Assembly (NCBI GenBank): GCA_048262455.1
Contig: JBLXFD010000022.1
Location: forward strand, 1 to 64,000
DNA from: Psychromarinibacter sp048262455
Lineage (GTDB): Bacteria; Pseudomonadota; Alphaproteobacteria; Rhodobacterales; Rhodobacteraceae
Reading direction: 5' to 3'
Length of the DNA stretch: 64,000 nucleotides
The translations under genes were made by a program, and so were the position numbers. Of the stretch, positions 43,202-51,637 are shown one piece after another; the stretch's first letter is position 1, and each line of letters begins with the position of its first letter. Under the pieces are notes generated by a model. It was given only the letters and a program-made list of their open reading frames with translations. It was not told the DNA's origin and made no database searches.

Positions 43202-45079
43202 ATGTTTCACGTGAAACATTCTGATTTCGATGTCGTCGTCATCGGCGGCGGCCACGCCGGTGTCGAAGCCGCCTGCGCGGCCGCTCGTATGGGCGTGCAG
43301 GTTGCGCTGATAACGCTGAGCCGCGACAACCTCGGCGTTATGTCCTGCAATCCCGCAATCGGCGGCCTCGGCAAAGGTCACCTAGTGCGCGAGATCGACG
43401 CTATGGACGGTGTCATGGGAAAAGCTGCCGACGCAGCCGGCATCCAGTTTCGTCTCCTGAATCGTCGCAAGGGCCCCGCGGTCCAAGGCCCCCGCGCCCA
43501 GGCAGACCGTTCCCTTTACCGGCAGGCGATTCAAAATCACGTTTTCGGCGAAAAGAACCTGACCGTAATCGCCGCCGAAGTAACCGACCTGCGGATGCAA
43601 GGAACCCGTGTGACCGGTGTCGTGCTGTCGGACGGCGTAGAAATTGGGTCGAAATCCGTAATTCTTACCTCCGGTACCTTCCTGCGAGGTGTCATCCACA
43701 TCGGCCAGATCTCCCGCCCCGGTGGACGCATCGGCGACAAGCCTTCGATCAAGCTGGCAGAACGCATGGACGGGTTCGACCTGCCAATGGGCCGTCTGAA
43801 AACCGGCACCCCCCCACGTCTCGATACCCGTAGCATCGATTGGGATCGCCTGGACATGCAGCCGGGCGACGAGGATCCGGTGCTTTTCTCCTTCCTCAAC
43901 CGGACCCCCAAAGCGCGTCAGATCTCCTGCGGTATCACCCACACTAACGAGCAGACCCACAGCATCATTCGCGAGAACCTGTCCGAGAGCGCCATGTACG
44001 GCGGCAGGATCGAGGGGGTCGGCCCACGTTACTGCCCTTCGATCGAGGACAAGGTGGTGCGCTTCGCCGATAAGGAGTCGCACCAGATTTTTCTTGAGCC
44101 AGAGGGGCTTGACGACAACGCGGTGTACCCGAACGGTATTTCGACATCGCTGCCTCAAGACGTGCAGGAGCGGTACGTTCGGTCCATTTTGGGGCTGGAG
44201 CAGGCGGTGATCCTGCAGCCCGGCTACGCCATCGAGTACGACTACGTCGATCCTCGCGCCCTTCGTTCCACGCTGGAGCTACATGAAGTTCCAGGCCTGT
44301 ACCTGGCCGGGCAGATCAACGGCACCACCGGCTACGAAGAAGCTGCCGCCCAAGGTTTGGTCGCGGGTCTGAATGCATCGCTGGCTACTCTCGGGCGAGA
44401 TCCCGTCCAGTTCGGGCGTGACGAAAGCTATATTGGCGTAATGATCGACGATCTGACGACTCGGGGCGTGGCGGAGCCTTACCGCATGTTCACCTCGCGC
44501 GCGGAGTATCGGCTGTCGCTACGGGCGGATAACGCCGATCAGCGGTTGACGCCGAAGGGATTGTCGCTTGGCTGTATTGGTGAGGAACGGAGCATCGCCT
44601 TCAACGAGAAGATGGAGCAGCTTTCCACAGGTCGCGCTTTGCTCGAAACCCTTTCGGTTTCACCGACTGTGGCGCGTGAGCATGGACTGCCGTTGGGGCG
44701 CGATGGAAAAAGGCGTAGTGGGTGGGAGCTTTTGGCGTTTCCAGACATTAGCTGCGAGAGCCTTCTTCCTCTGGCTCCGGAACTCGAGCCGCTTCCCTTT
44801 GAAATCCGTCTGCAGCTTGAACGTGATGCCTTGTACGTGAACTATATTGATCGGCAATCTCGCGACGTCGAGACACTGCGTCGGGACGAAGCGACTGAAA
44901 TTCCTAGCGATTTCGATTTCGAAGGCCTCGACGGCCTGTCGAATGAGTTGACGCTTAAGCTTGGTCGGGTTCGTCCGGAGACCCTTGCTCAGGCTGGACG
45001 GATCGAAGGTATGACACCTGCCGCACTGACGTTGATCTTGGCGCGTATTCGTCAGAACCAGCGCAAGAAGATAGCGTGA
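43202..45079 (+). CDS. mnmG: tRNA uridine-5-carboxymethylaminomethyl modification enzyme MnmG (GidA)
   Basis: A 625-aa FAD enzyme acting with MnmE. The dinucleotide motif is VVIGGGHAGVEAA, followed by NPAIGGLGKGHLVREIDAMDG and RLLNRRKGPAVQGPRAQ; the C-terminal tRNA domain ends near GMTPAALTLILARIR. The first codons (MFHVKH) are dictated by a perfect parS sequence that begins at the second base of the start codon. Codon use looks less GC-rich than neighbouring genes. The stop overlaps rsmG (GTGA). Confidence 0.96.
   Translation: MFHVKHSDFDVVVIGGGHAGVEAACAAARMGVQVALITLSRDNLGVMSCNPAIGGLGKGHLVREIDAMDGVMGKAADAAGIQFRLLNRRKGPAVQGPRAQADRSLYRQAIQNHVFGEKNLTVIAAEVTDLRMQGTRVTGVVLSDGVEIGSKSVILTSGTFLRGVIHIGQISRPGGRIGDKPSIKLAERMDGFDLPMGRLKTGTPPRLDTRSIDWDRLDMQPGDEDPVLFSFLNRTPKARQISCGITHTNEQTHSIIRENLSESAMYGGRIEGVGPRYCPSIEDKVVRFADKESHQIFLEPEGLDDNAVYPNGISTSLPQDVQERYVRSILGLEQAVILQPGYAIEYDYVDPRALRSTLELHEVPGLYLAGQINGTTGYEEAAAQGLVAGLNASLATLGRDPVQFGRDESYIGVMIDDLTTRGVAEPYRMFTSRAEYRLSLRADNADQRLTPKGLSLGCIGEERSIAFNEKMEQLSTGRALLETLSVSPTVAREHGLPLGRDGKRRSGWELLAFPDISCESLLPLAPELEPLPFEIRLQLERDALYVNYIDRQSRDVETLRRDEATEIPSDFDFEGLDGLSNELTLKLGRVRPETLAQAGRIEGMTPAALTLILARIRQNQRKKIA
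43203..43218. promoter_or_regulatory. parS centromere site 1
   Basis: TGTTTCACGTGAAACA is a perfect 16-bp parS palindrome, the ParB loading site. It starts one base inside the mnmG ATG and is 3.3 kb from parB and 3.2 kb from the candidate origin. Confidence 0.95.
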
Positions 45080-45699
45080 GCGGGCGGGCGGAGACGCTTG
45101 AGGTGCTCGATGTTTCACGTGAAACATCGGAACGCCTCGACCGCTACGAGCAACTTCTGAGGAAATGGAACCCGACGATAAACCTGGTTGCGCAGTCTAC
45201 GCTCAATGACGTCTGGTCCAGGCACTTCCGGGACTCAGCAGCCGCATATCAGATCGCTCATCAAACCGACGGTCGCTGGACCGACCTCGGCAGCGGAGCG
45301 GGCTTTCCCGGCGCAGTGGTGGCAATCATGGCCGCTGACGCAGGCGAGAAGCTCCAAGTAACCTGCATCGAGGCCGACGTGCGCAAAGCCGCCTTCCTAC
45401 GGATTCTCGCCACGGATCTCTCCATTCCCCTGAACGTGATGTCCCGCCGAGTGGAAGACACGCCGCCCCAAGCCTCTCAAATCGTTTCCGCACGCGCCCT
45501 CGCGCCTTTGACGAAGCTACTCGGCTATGCCGAGGGACATCTGGCCAAAGGTGGCCGCGCCGTTCTGCTGAAAGGCGAGAACTGGCGCGCTGAAGTTGAG
45601 GAAGCACTTGAAACCTGGAAGTTCTCGGTCGAAGACTATCCCAGCCCCACCAATCCCGGATCGGCCATCCTCGTCGTCGGAGACATCTCGCGTGCTTGA
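45076..45699 (+). CDS. rsmG: 16S rRNA (guanine-N7) methyltransferase RsmG (GidB)
   Basis: A 207-aa SAM-dependent methyltransferase modifying G527 of 16S rRNA. The SAM motif is DLGSGAGFPGAVVAIM near residue 75. NLVAQSTLNDVWSRHFRDSA is typical upstream. The start codon GTG overlaps the mnmG stop, and residues 12-17 (DVSRET) are encoded by a second parS site. The end overlaps the parA start by 8 bp. Confidence 0.95.
   Translation: MSGRAETLEVLDVSRETSERLDRYEQLLRKWNPTINLVAQSTLNDVWSRHFRDSAAAYQIAHQTDGRWTDLGSGAGFPGAVVAIMAADAGEKLQVTCIEADVRKAAFLRILATDLSIPLNVMSRRVEDTPPQASQIVSARALAPLTKLLGYAEGHLAKGGRAVLLKGENWRAEVEEALETWKFSVEDYPSPTNPGSAILVVGDISRA
45111..45126. promoter_or_regulatory. parS centromere site 2
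   Basis: A second perfect TGTTTCACGTGAAACA lies in rsmG codons 12-17, 1.9 kb from site 1 and 0.6 kb ahead of parA. Confidence 0.95.
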
Positions 45700-46501
45700 C
45701 GCCATTCGCCCAAAAATCCCCAAGATCATCGCAATCGCCAACCAGAAGGGGGGCGTCGGGAAGACCACGACGGCGATCAACCTCGGCGCTGCGCTGGTCG
45801 AAGATGGATACAACGTGCTGCTGGTGGACCTGGATCCGCAGGGCAATGCCTCCACCGGCCTCGGGATCGTGCCGGAGGCGCGGCGGCTGACGACCTATGA
45901 CCTGCTGCTCGAAGATGCAGAGCTGTCGGAGGTCATCCAGACCACGGACATCGATGGAATGTGGATCGCGCCGGCCACGACGGACCTCAGCTCTGCCGAC
46001 CTCGACATGATCGCGAACGAGAAGCGCAGTCATCTGCTGCACGACGCGCTGAGGCAGCCAGCGATCGATCGATACGAGCTGGATTATATCCTGATCGACT
46101 GCCCGCCGTCGCTGAGCCTGCTCACCATCAACGCCATGGTCGCGGCAGATTCGGTGCTGGTGCCGCTTCAGTCGGAGTTTTTCGCGTTGGAGGGGCTGTC
46201 GCAGCTGATGCTGACGATCCGGGAGGTGCGGCAGTCGGCCAATCCGAAGCTGCGGATCGAGGGCGTGGTGCTGACGATGTACGACGGGCGCAACAACCTG
46301 TCGCAGCAGGTGGAGACGGACGCGCGCGAAAACCTCGGGGACCTGGTGTTCCGCACCGTGGTGCCGCGGAACGTGCGGGTCAGCGAGGCGCCGTCTTTCG
46401 CGGTGTCGGTGCTGGACTATGATCCGCAGTCGAAAGGCTCCCTCGCGTATCGCGCGTTGGCACAAGAACTGGTGTCTCGGCACCACGTAACGGCAAGATA
46501 A
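45692..46501 (+). CDS. parA: Chromosome partitioning ATPase ParA (Soj)
   Basis: A 269-aa deviant Walker ATPase that moves ParB-parS complexes. The motif KGGVGKTTT lies at residues 19-27, with DLDPQGNASTGLG and DYILIDCPPSLS following. The GTG start at 45692 is inferred because the family N terminus begins at PKIIAIANQKGG and upstream sequence is rsmG in another frame. The start has no strong ribosome-binding site, suggesting coupling to rsmG translation. Confidence 0.95.
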   Translation: MLDAIRPKIPKIIAIANQKGGVGKTTTAINLGAALVEDGYNVLLVDLDPQGNASTGLGIVPEARRLTTYDLLLEDAELSEVIQTTDIDGMWIAPATTDLSSADLDMIANEKRSHLLHDALRQPAIDRYELDYILIDCPPSLSLLTINAMVAADSVLVPLQSEFFALEGLSQLMLTIREVRQSANPKLRIEGVVLTMYDGRNNLSQQVETDARENLGDLVFRTVVPRNVRVSEAPSFAVSVLDYDPQSKGSLAYRALAQELVSRHHVTAR

Positions 46502-46511
46502 GGGGCAGGAG

Positions 46512-47402
46512 ATGGCAGAGAAGAAGCCAGAGCGTCGCGGGCTGGGGCGTGGACTGTCGGCCTTGATGGCAGAGGTGCCGGGCCCGGCGGAAAGCGAAAC
46601 GCGGCGCGCGGCGCCGGCCGACCGGCATATTCCGGTGGAGCAGATCCGCGCCAACCCGAACCAGCCGCGGCGTCGGTTTACAGAGGACCAGCTGCGGGAA
46701 CTGGCGGATTCCATCCGCGAAAAGGGCGTTATCCAGCCGCTGATCCTGCGCGCCACCGGCGATGACATGTACGAGATCGTCGCGGGCGAGCGTCGTTGGC
46801 GTGCCGCGCAGATGGCGCAGCTGCACGAGGTGCCGGCGCTGGTGCGGGAGTATGACGACACCGAAGTGCTGGAAATCGCGATCATCGAGAACATCCAGCG
46901 GGCCGATCTCGATCCCGTGGAAGAGGCCGCCGGCTATCGCCAGCTGATGGACCGCTTCGGTCATACGCAGGAGAAGATCGCCGAGGCGCTGGGGAAAAGC
47001 CGCAGCCACATCGCCAACTCTCTGCGCCTGCTGAACCTTCCCGAGGAAGTTCAGCAGATGATGAGCGTGGGGAAGCTGACGGCGGGCCATGCGCGGGCGC
47101 TGATCACGGCCGACGATCCGCTGGCACTGGCGCAGGAAGTCGTGGCGCGGGGGCTGTCGGTGCGGGAAACCGAGCGGCTGGTGAAGAAGCCGGCGCCGCG
47201 GCAGGCGGTGAAGGATCCGACGGGCTTTGCGCCGGAGAAGGATGCCGACACCCGGGCGCTGGAGCAGGATCTTTCCGCGGCGCTGGGGCTGAAGGTGAAG
47301 ATCGACCACAAGCCCGATGGCGAGGCGGGGCGCTTGACGGTGGATTACAGCTCGCTCGACGAGCTGGACACGCTGTGCCAGGTGCTTTCACGCGGGCGTT
47401 GA
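46512..47402 (+). CDS. parB: Chromosome partitioning CTPase ParB (Spo0J)
   Basis: A 296-aa parS-binding clamp. The N-terminal RRGLGRGLSALM segment binds ParA. The CTP-binding motif GERRWRAAQM lies at residues 92-101 and ENIQRADL at 126-133. An HTH parS-recognition region around 148-170 follows (EKIAEALGKSRSHIANSLRL), and a C-terminal dimer domain. Ten bp after parA. The two parS sites upstream are its expected targets. Confidence 0.96.
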   Translation: MAEKKPERRGLGRGLSALMAEVPGPAESETRRAAPADRHIPVEQIRANPNQPRRRFTEDQLRELADSIREKGVIQPLILRATGDDMYEIVAGERRWRAAQMAQLHEVPALVREYDDTEVLEIAIIENIQRADLDPVEEAAGYRQLMDRFGHTQEKIAEALGKSRSHIANSLRLLNLPEEVQQMMSVGKLTAGHARALITADDPLALAQEVVARGLSVRETERLVKKPAPRQAVKDPTGFAPEKDADTRALEQDLSAALGLKVKIDHKPDGEAGRLTVDYSSLDELDTLCQVLSRGR

Positions 47403-47405
47403 GGG

Positions 47406-48560
47406 TCAGGCCAGCAGGTCCCGCAGGATCGCGTTGAGGACAGGGCGTCCGCTTTGCGTCGCGCGCAGGCGGAAGCCGTCGATCTCCAGCAGTCCGAGGT
47501 CGATGAGCGGGGCGGCGGCGGGTGCCAGCGAAACATCCGCAAGCTGTTGATACCGCTGCAGATCAAGCCCCTCGGCCAGCCGCAGCGACATCAGCGCATA
47601 CTCCGTCGCCTGGTCGGAGCGCGAGACCTCCTCGCGTGCGCTGTCACCGTTGCCAAGCCGCTCCACCCGTTCCAGCCAGGCGTTGGGTGTCAGCGGCGTA
47701 TCCGTCGCGATGCGGCGACCGCCAAGCGTCAGCCGCCCATGGGCCCCGGGCCCGATCCCCACGTAATCGCCGCCGCGCCAGTAGACCAGGTTGTGACGGG
47801 ATTCGTTGCCGGGGTGCGCGTGGTTCGATACCTCGTAGGCGGGCAGGCCGGCGGCGGCGGTAATTTCCTGCGTTGCCAGGTACATATCGGCGGCGCTGTC
47901 GTCGTCGGGCAGGCCGCGCAGCAAGCCGCGGGCGTGGCGGGCGCCGAAGACGGTGCCGTCCTCGATCGTCAGTTGGTAGAGCGACAGGTGATCGACGGCC
48001 ATGGAGAGGGCCTGCTGCAACTCCGCCTGCCAGTCCGCCAGCGTCTGGCCTTGCCGCGCGTAGATCAGGTCGAAACTGACCCGGTCGAACGCCGCGCGGG
48101 CGATGTCGAAGGCGGCGCGGGCCTCGGCGACGGAGTGCAGGCGGCCCAGCGCCTTCAGGTCCGCGTCGTTCAGCGCCTGCACCCCCATGGATACGCGGTT
48201 GACGCCCGCGTCGCGATAATCGGCAAAGCGCCCGGCCTCGACAGAACCTGGGTTCGCCTCCAGCGTGATTTCCAGGTCATTCGCGGTGGTCCAGGTGTCG
48301 CGCACGGTGTCCAGGACCGCGGCCACCAGCCCCGGCTCCATCAGGCTGGGGGTGCCGCCGCCGAAGAAGACGGTGCCAAGCACGCGCCCCTCTGTTTCGA
48401 CGCCGTAACGGCGGATCTCGGACAGGTAGGCCTCGCGCCAGCGGGACTGGTCGATGCTGTCCGAGACGTGGGAATTGAAGTCGCAGTAGGGGCATTTCGA
48501 CTGGCAGAACGGCCAGTGCAGGTACAGGCCAAAGCCGCCTTCCTGCCAAGGTTCAGGCAA
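47406..48560 (-). CDS. hemW: Radical SAM heme chaperone HemW
   Basis: A 384-aa radical SAM protein with the 4Fe-4S motif CxxxCxxC at C19, C23, C26 (FCQSKCPYCDF). It lacks the further Cys typical of coproporphyrinogen dehydrogenase HemN, supporting the heme-chaperone assignment. Other features are VFFGGGTPSLM, EANPGSVEAGRF and GVNRVSMGVQALND. The start is TTG at 48560, overlapping the rdgB end by 8 bp; no ATG lies close to the conserved beginning. Confidence 0.88.
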   Translation of the reverse strand: MPEPWQEGGFGLYLHWPFCQSKCPYCDFNSHVSDSIDQSRWREAYLSEIRRYGVETEGRVLGTVFFGGGTPSLMEPGLVAAVLDTVRDTWTTANDLEITLEANPGSVEAGRFADYRDAGVNRVSMGVQALNDADLKALGRLHSVAEARAAFDIARAAFDRVSFDLIYARQGQTLADWQAELQQALSMAVDHLSLYQLTIEDGTVFGARHARGLLRGLPDDDSAADMYLATQEITAAAGLPAYEVSNHAHPGNESRHNLVYWRGGDYVGIGPGAHGRLTLGGRRIATDTPLTPNAWLERVERLGNGDSAREEVSRSDQATEYALMSLRLAEGLDLQRYQQLADVSLAPAAAPLIDLGLLEIDGFRLRATQSGRPVLNAILRDLLA

Positions 48561-49161
48561 AACAGCCTTCGACCAGCTTGGCGAAGGCGACGGCGCGGTG
48601 GCTCATCGCGTTCTTCGCGGCGGGGTCCATTTCGCCGAAGGTTTCCTTGTGGCCGTCCGGCAGGAAGATCGGGTCGAAGCCGAAGCCAAGTTCGCCGCGC
48701 ATGGGCCATGTGACCTGCCCCTCGACCGTGCCCGCAAAGATCTCGTCGTGGCCATCGGGCCAGGCGAGGCAGAGCGTGCAGCAGAAGCGGGCGGTGCGGG
48801 GGTAGGGGGCACGGCGTTGCTCGAGAAGGTCCCAGGTCTTGGTCATGGCGAGGCGGAAGTCCCGGCCCTCGGGGGTTTCCGCCCAGTCCGCGGTGAAGAC
48901 CCCGGGGGCGCCGTCCAGCGCGTCGACCTCGATGCCGCTGTCGTCGGACAGCGCGGGAAGGCCGGTCTGCTGCGCGGCGTAATGCGCCTTGATTCGGGCG
49001 TTGCCGGCAAAGGTCTTCTCTGTCTCCTCCGGCTCGGTCAGCCCGAAATCAGCGGCGGATTGCACGGTCACGCCGAAGGGGGCCAGCAGCGCGCCGATCT
49101 CGCGGATCTTGCCCGCGTTGTGCGAGGCGATCACCAGCTTGTCCCCTTCAAAGCGCCGCAT
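48553..49161 (-). CDS. rdgB: XTP/dITP diphosphatase (HAM1/RdgB)
   Basis: A 202-aa nucleotide-pool cleaning enzyme that hydrolyses dITP and XTP. Motifs are LVIASHNAGKIREI at the N terminus, SDDSGIEVDALDGAPGVFTADW near residue 72 and GELGFGFDPIFLPDG near 155. Its start shares a base with the rph stop (TGATG), so rph-rdgB-hemW form one translationally linked string. Confidence 0.95.
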   Translation of the reverse strand: MRRFEGDKLVIASHNAGKIREIGALLAPFGVTVQSAADFGLTEPEETEKTFAGNARIKAHYAAQQTGLPALSDDSGIEVDALDGAPGVFTADWAETPEGRDFRLAMTKTWDLLEQRRAPYPRTARFCCTLCLAWPDGHDEIFAGTVEGQVTWPMRGELGFGFDPIFLPDGHKETFGEMDPAAKNAMSHRAVAFAKLVEGCFA

Positions 49162-49871
49162 CAGGCCACCGCCGCCTTCTGCGCCGCCACCAGTTCGGCC
49201 ACGCCCTTGCCGGCAAGGTGCAGCAGCTCGCCCATCTGGGCGGTGGAGAAGGTCGCGCCCTCGGCGGACATCTGCACCTCCACCAGCTGACCGGCGCCGG
49301 TCAGGACGAAGTTGCCGTCAACGCCGGCCTCGCTGTCCTCGGGGTAATCGAGGTCCAGCAGCGGCTGGCCCGCATAGATCCCGCAGGACACCGCGGCAAC
49401 GTGATCGGTCAGCGGATCCGACAGCACGTCGCCCGCCTTCATCAGCTTGTTCACCGCCAGCCGCAGGGCCACCCAACCGCCGGTGATCGCGGCGCAGCGG
49501 GTGCCGCCGTCTGCCTGGATCACGTCGCAGTCGATGGTGATCTGCCGCTCGCCCAGCGCGACACGGTCCACACCGGCGCGCAGGGCGCGGCCGACAAGGC
49601 GCTGGATCTCCTGGGTGCGGCCGCTTTGCCCGTTCTTGGCCTCGCGGCGCATCCGGGTGTTGGTGGCGCGGGGCAGCATGCCGTACTCTGCGGTGACCCA
49701 GCCCAGCCCGGTGTTCTTCAGGAACGGCGGCACGCGTTCCTCCAGCGAGGCGGTGCACAGAACGTGGGTGTCACCGCAGCGGATCATGCAGGACCCCTCG
49801 GCGTGGCGCGTCACGTTGGTCTCGATGCTGATGGCGCGCATCTGGTCGAGGGCTCTGCCGGAGGGTCGCAT
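49161..49871 (-). CDS. rph: Ribonuclease PH
   Basis: A 236-aa phosphorolytic exoribonuclease trimming tRNA 3' ends. It starts MRPSGRALDQMR; RATNTRMRREAKNGQSGRTQEIQRLVGRALR covers the phosphate and RNA-binding arginines in separate short stretches, and the catalytic-region QADGGTRCAAITGG follows. It is divergent from hrcA with a 114-bp gap. Confidence 0.96.
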   Translation of the reverse strand: MRPSGRALDQMRAISIETNVTRHAEGSCMIRCGDTHVLCTASLEERVPPFLKNTGLGWVTAEYGMLPRATNTRMRREAKNGQSGRTQEIQRLVGRALRAGVDRVALGERQITIDCDVIQADGGTRCAAITGGWVALRLAVNKLMKAGDVLSDPLTDHVAAVSCGIYAGQPLLDLDYPEDSEAGVDGNFVLTGAGQLVEVQMSAEGATFSTAQMGELLHLAGKGVAELVAAQKAAVA

Positions 49872-49985
49872 GCGGGGGAATTCCTTTCAAATCGGTGCGC
49901 CAGTGCTTACCTGTGGCCCGGTGCGGCACGCAACCCCGATTGACGGGCCGCCGCCTTGACCTTTAATACCACCGGCCTTCGCAAC

Positions 49986-51059
49986 ATGACCAAGATGAAC
50001 AACACATCGTCGATCCTGGCAGAGCTGAACGACCGCAGCCGCGAAGTCTTTCGCCGGGTGGTTGAAGGCTATCTGCAGAATGGAGAGCCGGTGGGCTCGC
50101 GCACCCTGACGCGGAGCATGAGCGAGAAGGTCTCTGCCGCGACGATCCGCAACGTGATGCAGGACCTGGAGTTCCTGGGCCTGCTGGACAGCCCGCATAT
50201 CTCCGCCGGGCGGATTCCGACGCAGCAGGGCCTGCGGATGTTCGTCGACGGGCTGCTGGAGGTGGGAGAGCTGGGCGCGGGCGACCGCGAGAAGATCGAC
50301 GCCAGCATGGGCGGCAACGAAAGCGATGTAGGATCGCTGCTGGACCGCGTGGGATCGGCCCTGTCGGGGCTGACCAGCGGCGCAAGCCTGGTGCTGGCGC
50401 CGAAGCACGAGGCGCCGATCCGGCATATCGAGTTCGTCTCGCTCGCCCCCGACCGCGCGCTGGTGGTCCTGGTCTTCGCCAACGGCCACGTGGAGAACCG
50501 CGTCTTCCGCCCCCCGCCGGGGCAGACCCCGTCCTCGCTGCGCGAAGCCGCGAACTTCCTGAACGCCATCGCCGAGGGGCGCACCCTGTCGGACTTGCAC
50601 CGGCGCTTCACCGACGAGATCAGCAAGCGGCGGCAGGAGCTGAACGACCTGGCGCGGGACCTGGTGGAGAACGGGCTGGCGATCTGGGAGAACGAGGGCG
50701 AACGATCAGAGCGGCTGATCGTGCGCGGCCGGGCGAATCTGCTGGGGATGGAGAGCGAGGCGGAGGACCTGGAGCGTATCCGCAACCTGTTCGACGACCT
50801 CGAGCGAAAGCGGGATATCGCCGAGTTTCTCGAGCTGGCGGAGGAAGGCGAGGGGGTACGGATCTTTATCGGCTCCGAGAACAAGCTTTTCTCACTTTCG
50901 GGTTCCTCTCTGGTGGTCTCTCCCTATATGAACGCTGACCGAAAGATCATCGGCGCCGTGGGTGTGATCGGGCCGACCCGGCTGAATTACGGGCGGATCG
51001 TGCCCATCGTCGACTACACGGCGCAACTGGTCGGAAGGCTCATCTCCGACCGAGGCTAA
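49986..51059 (+). CDS. hrcA: Heat-inducible transcription repressor HrcA
   Basis: A 357-aa repressor with an N-terminal winged helix (EVFRRVVEGYLQNGEPVGSR, then SEKVSAATIRNVMQDLEFLG) and a GAF-like C-terminal domain ending LNYGRIVPIVDYTA. It binds CIRCE elements at chaperonin operons; no complete CIRCE is seen in front of it. The exact start is uncertain (ATG 49986 or 49995). grpE follows after 10 bp. Confidence 0.92.
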   Translation: MTKMNNTSSILAELNDRSREVFRRVVEGYLQNGEPVGSRTLTRSMSEKVSAATIRNVMQDLEFLGLLDSPHISAGRIPTQQGLRMFVDGLLEVGELGAGDREKIDASMGGNESDVGSLLDRVGSALSGLTSGASLVLAPKHEAPIRHIEFVSLAPDRALVVLVFANGHVENRVFRPPPGQTPSSLREAANFLNAIAEGRTLSDLHRRFTDEISKRRQELNDLARDLVENGLAIWENEGERSERLIVRGRANLLGMESEAEDLERIRNLFDDLERKRDIAEFLELAEEGEGVRIFIGSENKLFSLSGSSLVVSPYMNADRKIIGAVGVIGPTRLNYGRIVPIVDYTAQLVGRLISDRG

Positions 51060-51069
51060 GAGGATAAGA

Positions 51070-51636
51070 ATGGCAGACCAGAAGACCGACGAGATGCCGG
51101 AGGTGGACCTCAGCGCGCTGGACGACGGCCCCGAGCCAGAGGCGGGCCCGGCACCGGCGGCGGACGAGGACGCGCTTGAACAACTGCGCGCCGAACGCGA
51201 CGACATGCGCGACCGCTTCATGCGGGCGCTGGCGGACGCCGAGAACTCGCGCAAGCGTGGCGAGCGTGACCGGCGCGAGGCCGAGAAGTACGGCGGCACG
51301 AAACTGGCGCGCGACATGCTGCCGGTCTACGACAACCTCTCCCGCGCGATGGAAGCCGCCGACGAGGAGACGCGCAAGAACAAGGCCGCCCTGTTCGAGG
51401 GGATCGAGCTGACCATGCGCGAGATCCTGAACGTCTTCTCGAAGCACGGCATCGAGCTGGTGCAGCCGCAGGTGGGCGACAAGTTCGACCCGCAAAACCA
51501 CCAGGCGATGTTCGAGGCCCCGGTGCCCGGCACCAAGGCGGGAGAGATCATCCAGGTCACGCAGGTGGGCTTCATGATCCACGACCGGCTGCTGCGCCCG
51601 GCGCAGGTGGGCGTCAGCTCCAACACCGGCGGCTAG
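51070..51636 (+). CDS. grpE: Nucleotide exchange factor GrpE
   Basis: A 188-aa DnaK cochaperone. An acidic N terminus leads into a long coiled coil (about residues 33-95) and a C-terminal beta domain with VGDKFDPQNHQAMFEAP and QVGFMIHDRLLRPAQVGVS split between strands. It ends 1 bp from the opposing mutS stop, leaving no room for a terminator. Cotranscribed with hrcA; dnaK-dnaJ are not adjacent. Confidence 0.94.
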   Translation: MADQKTDEMPEVDLSALDDGPEPEAGPAPAADEDALEQLRAERDDMRDRFMRALADAENSRKRGERDRREAEKYGGTKLARDMLPVYDNLSRAMEAADEETRKNKAALFEGIELTMREILNVFSKHGIELVQPQVGDKFDPQNHQAMFEAPVPGTKAGEIIQVTQVGFMIHDRLLRPAQVGVSSNTGG

Positions 51637-51637
51637 A

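Noticed and set aside
49899..49912. GTAAGCACTGG-like sequence upstream of hrcA as a CIRCE half-site
   Set aside because: Two mismatches in the half-site and no second GAGTGCTAA arm at the right distance.
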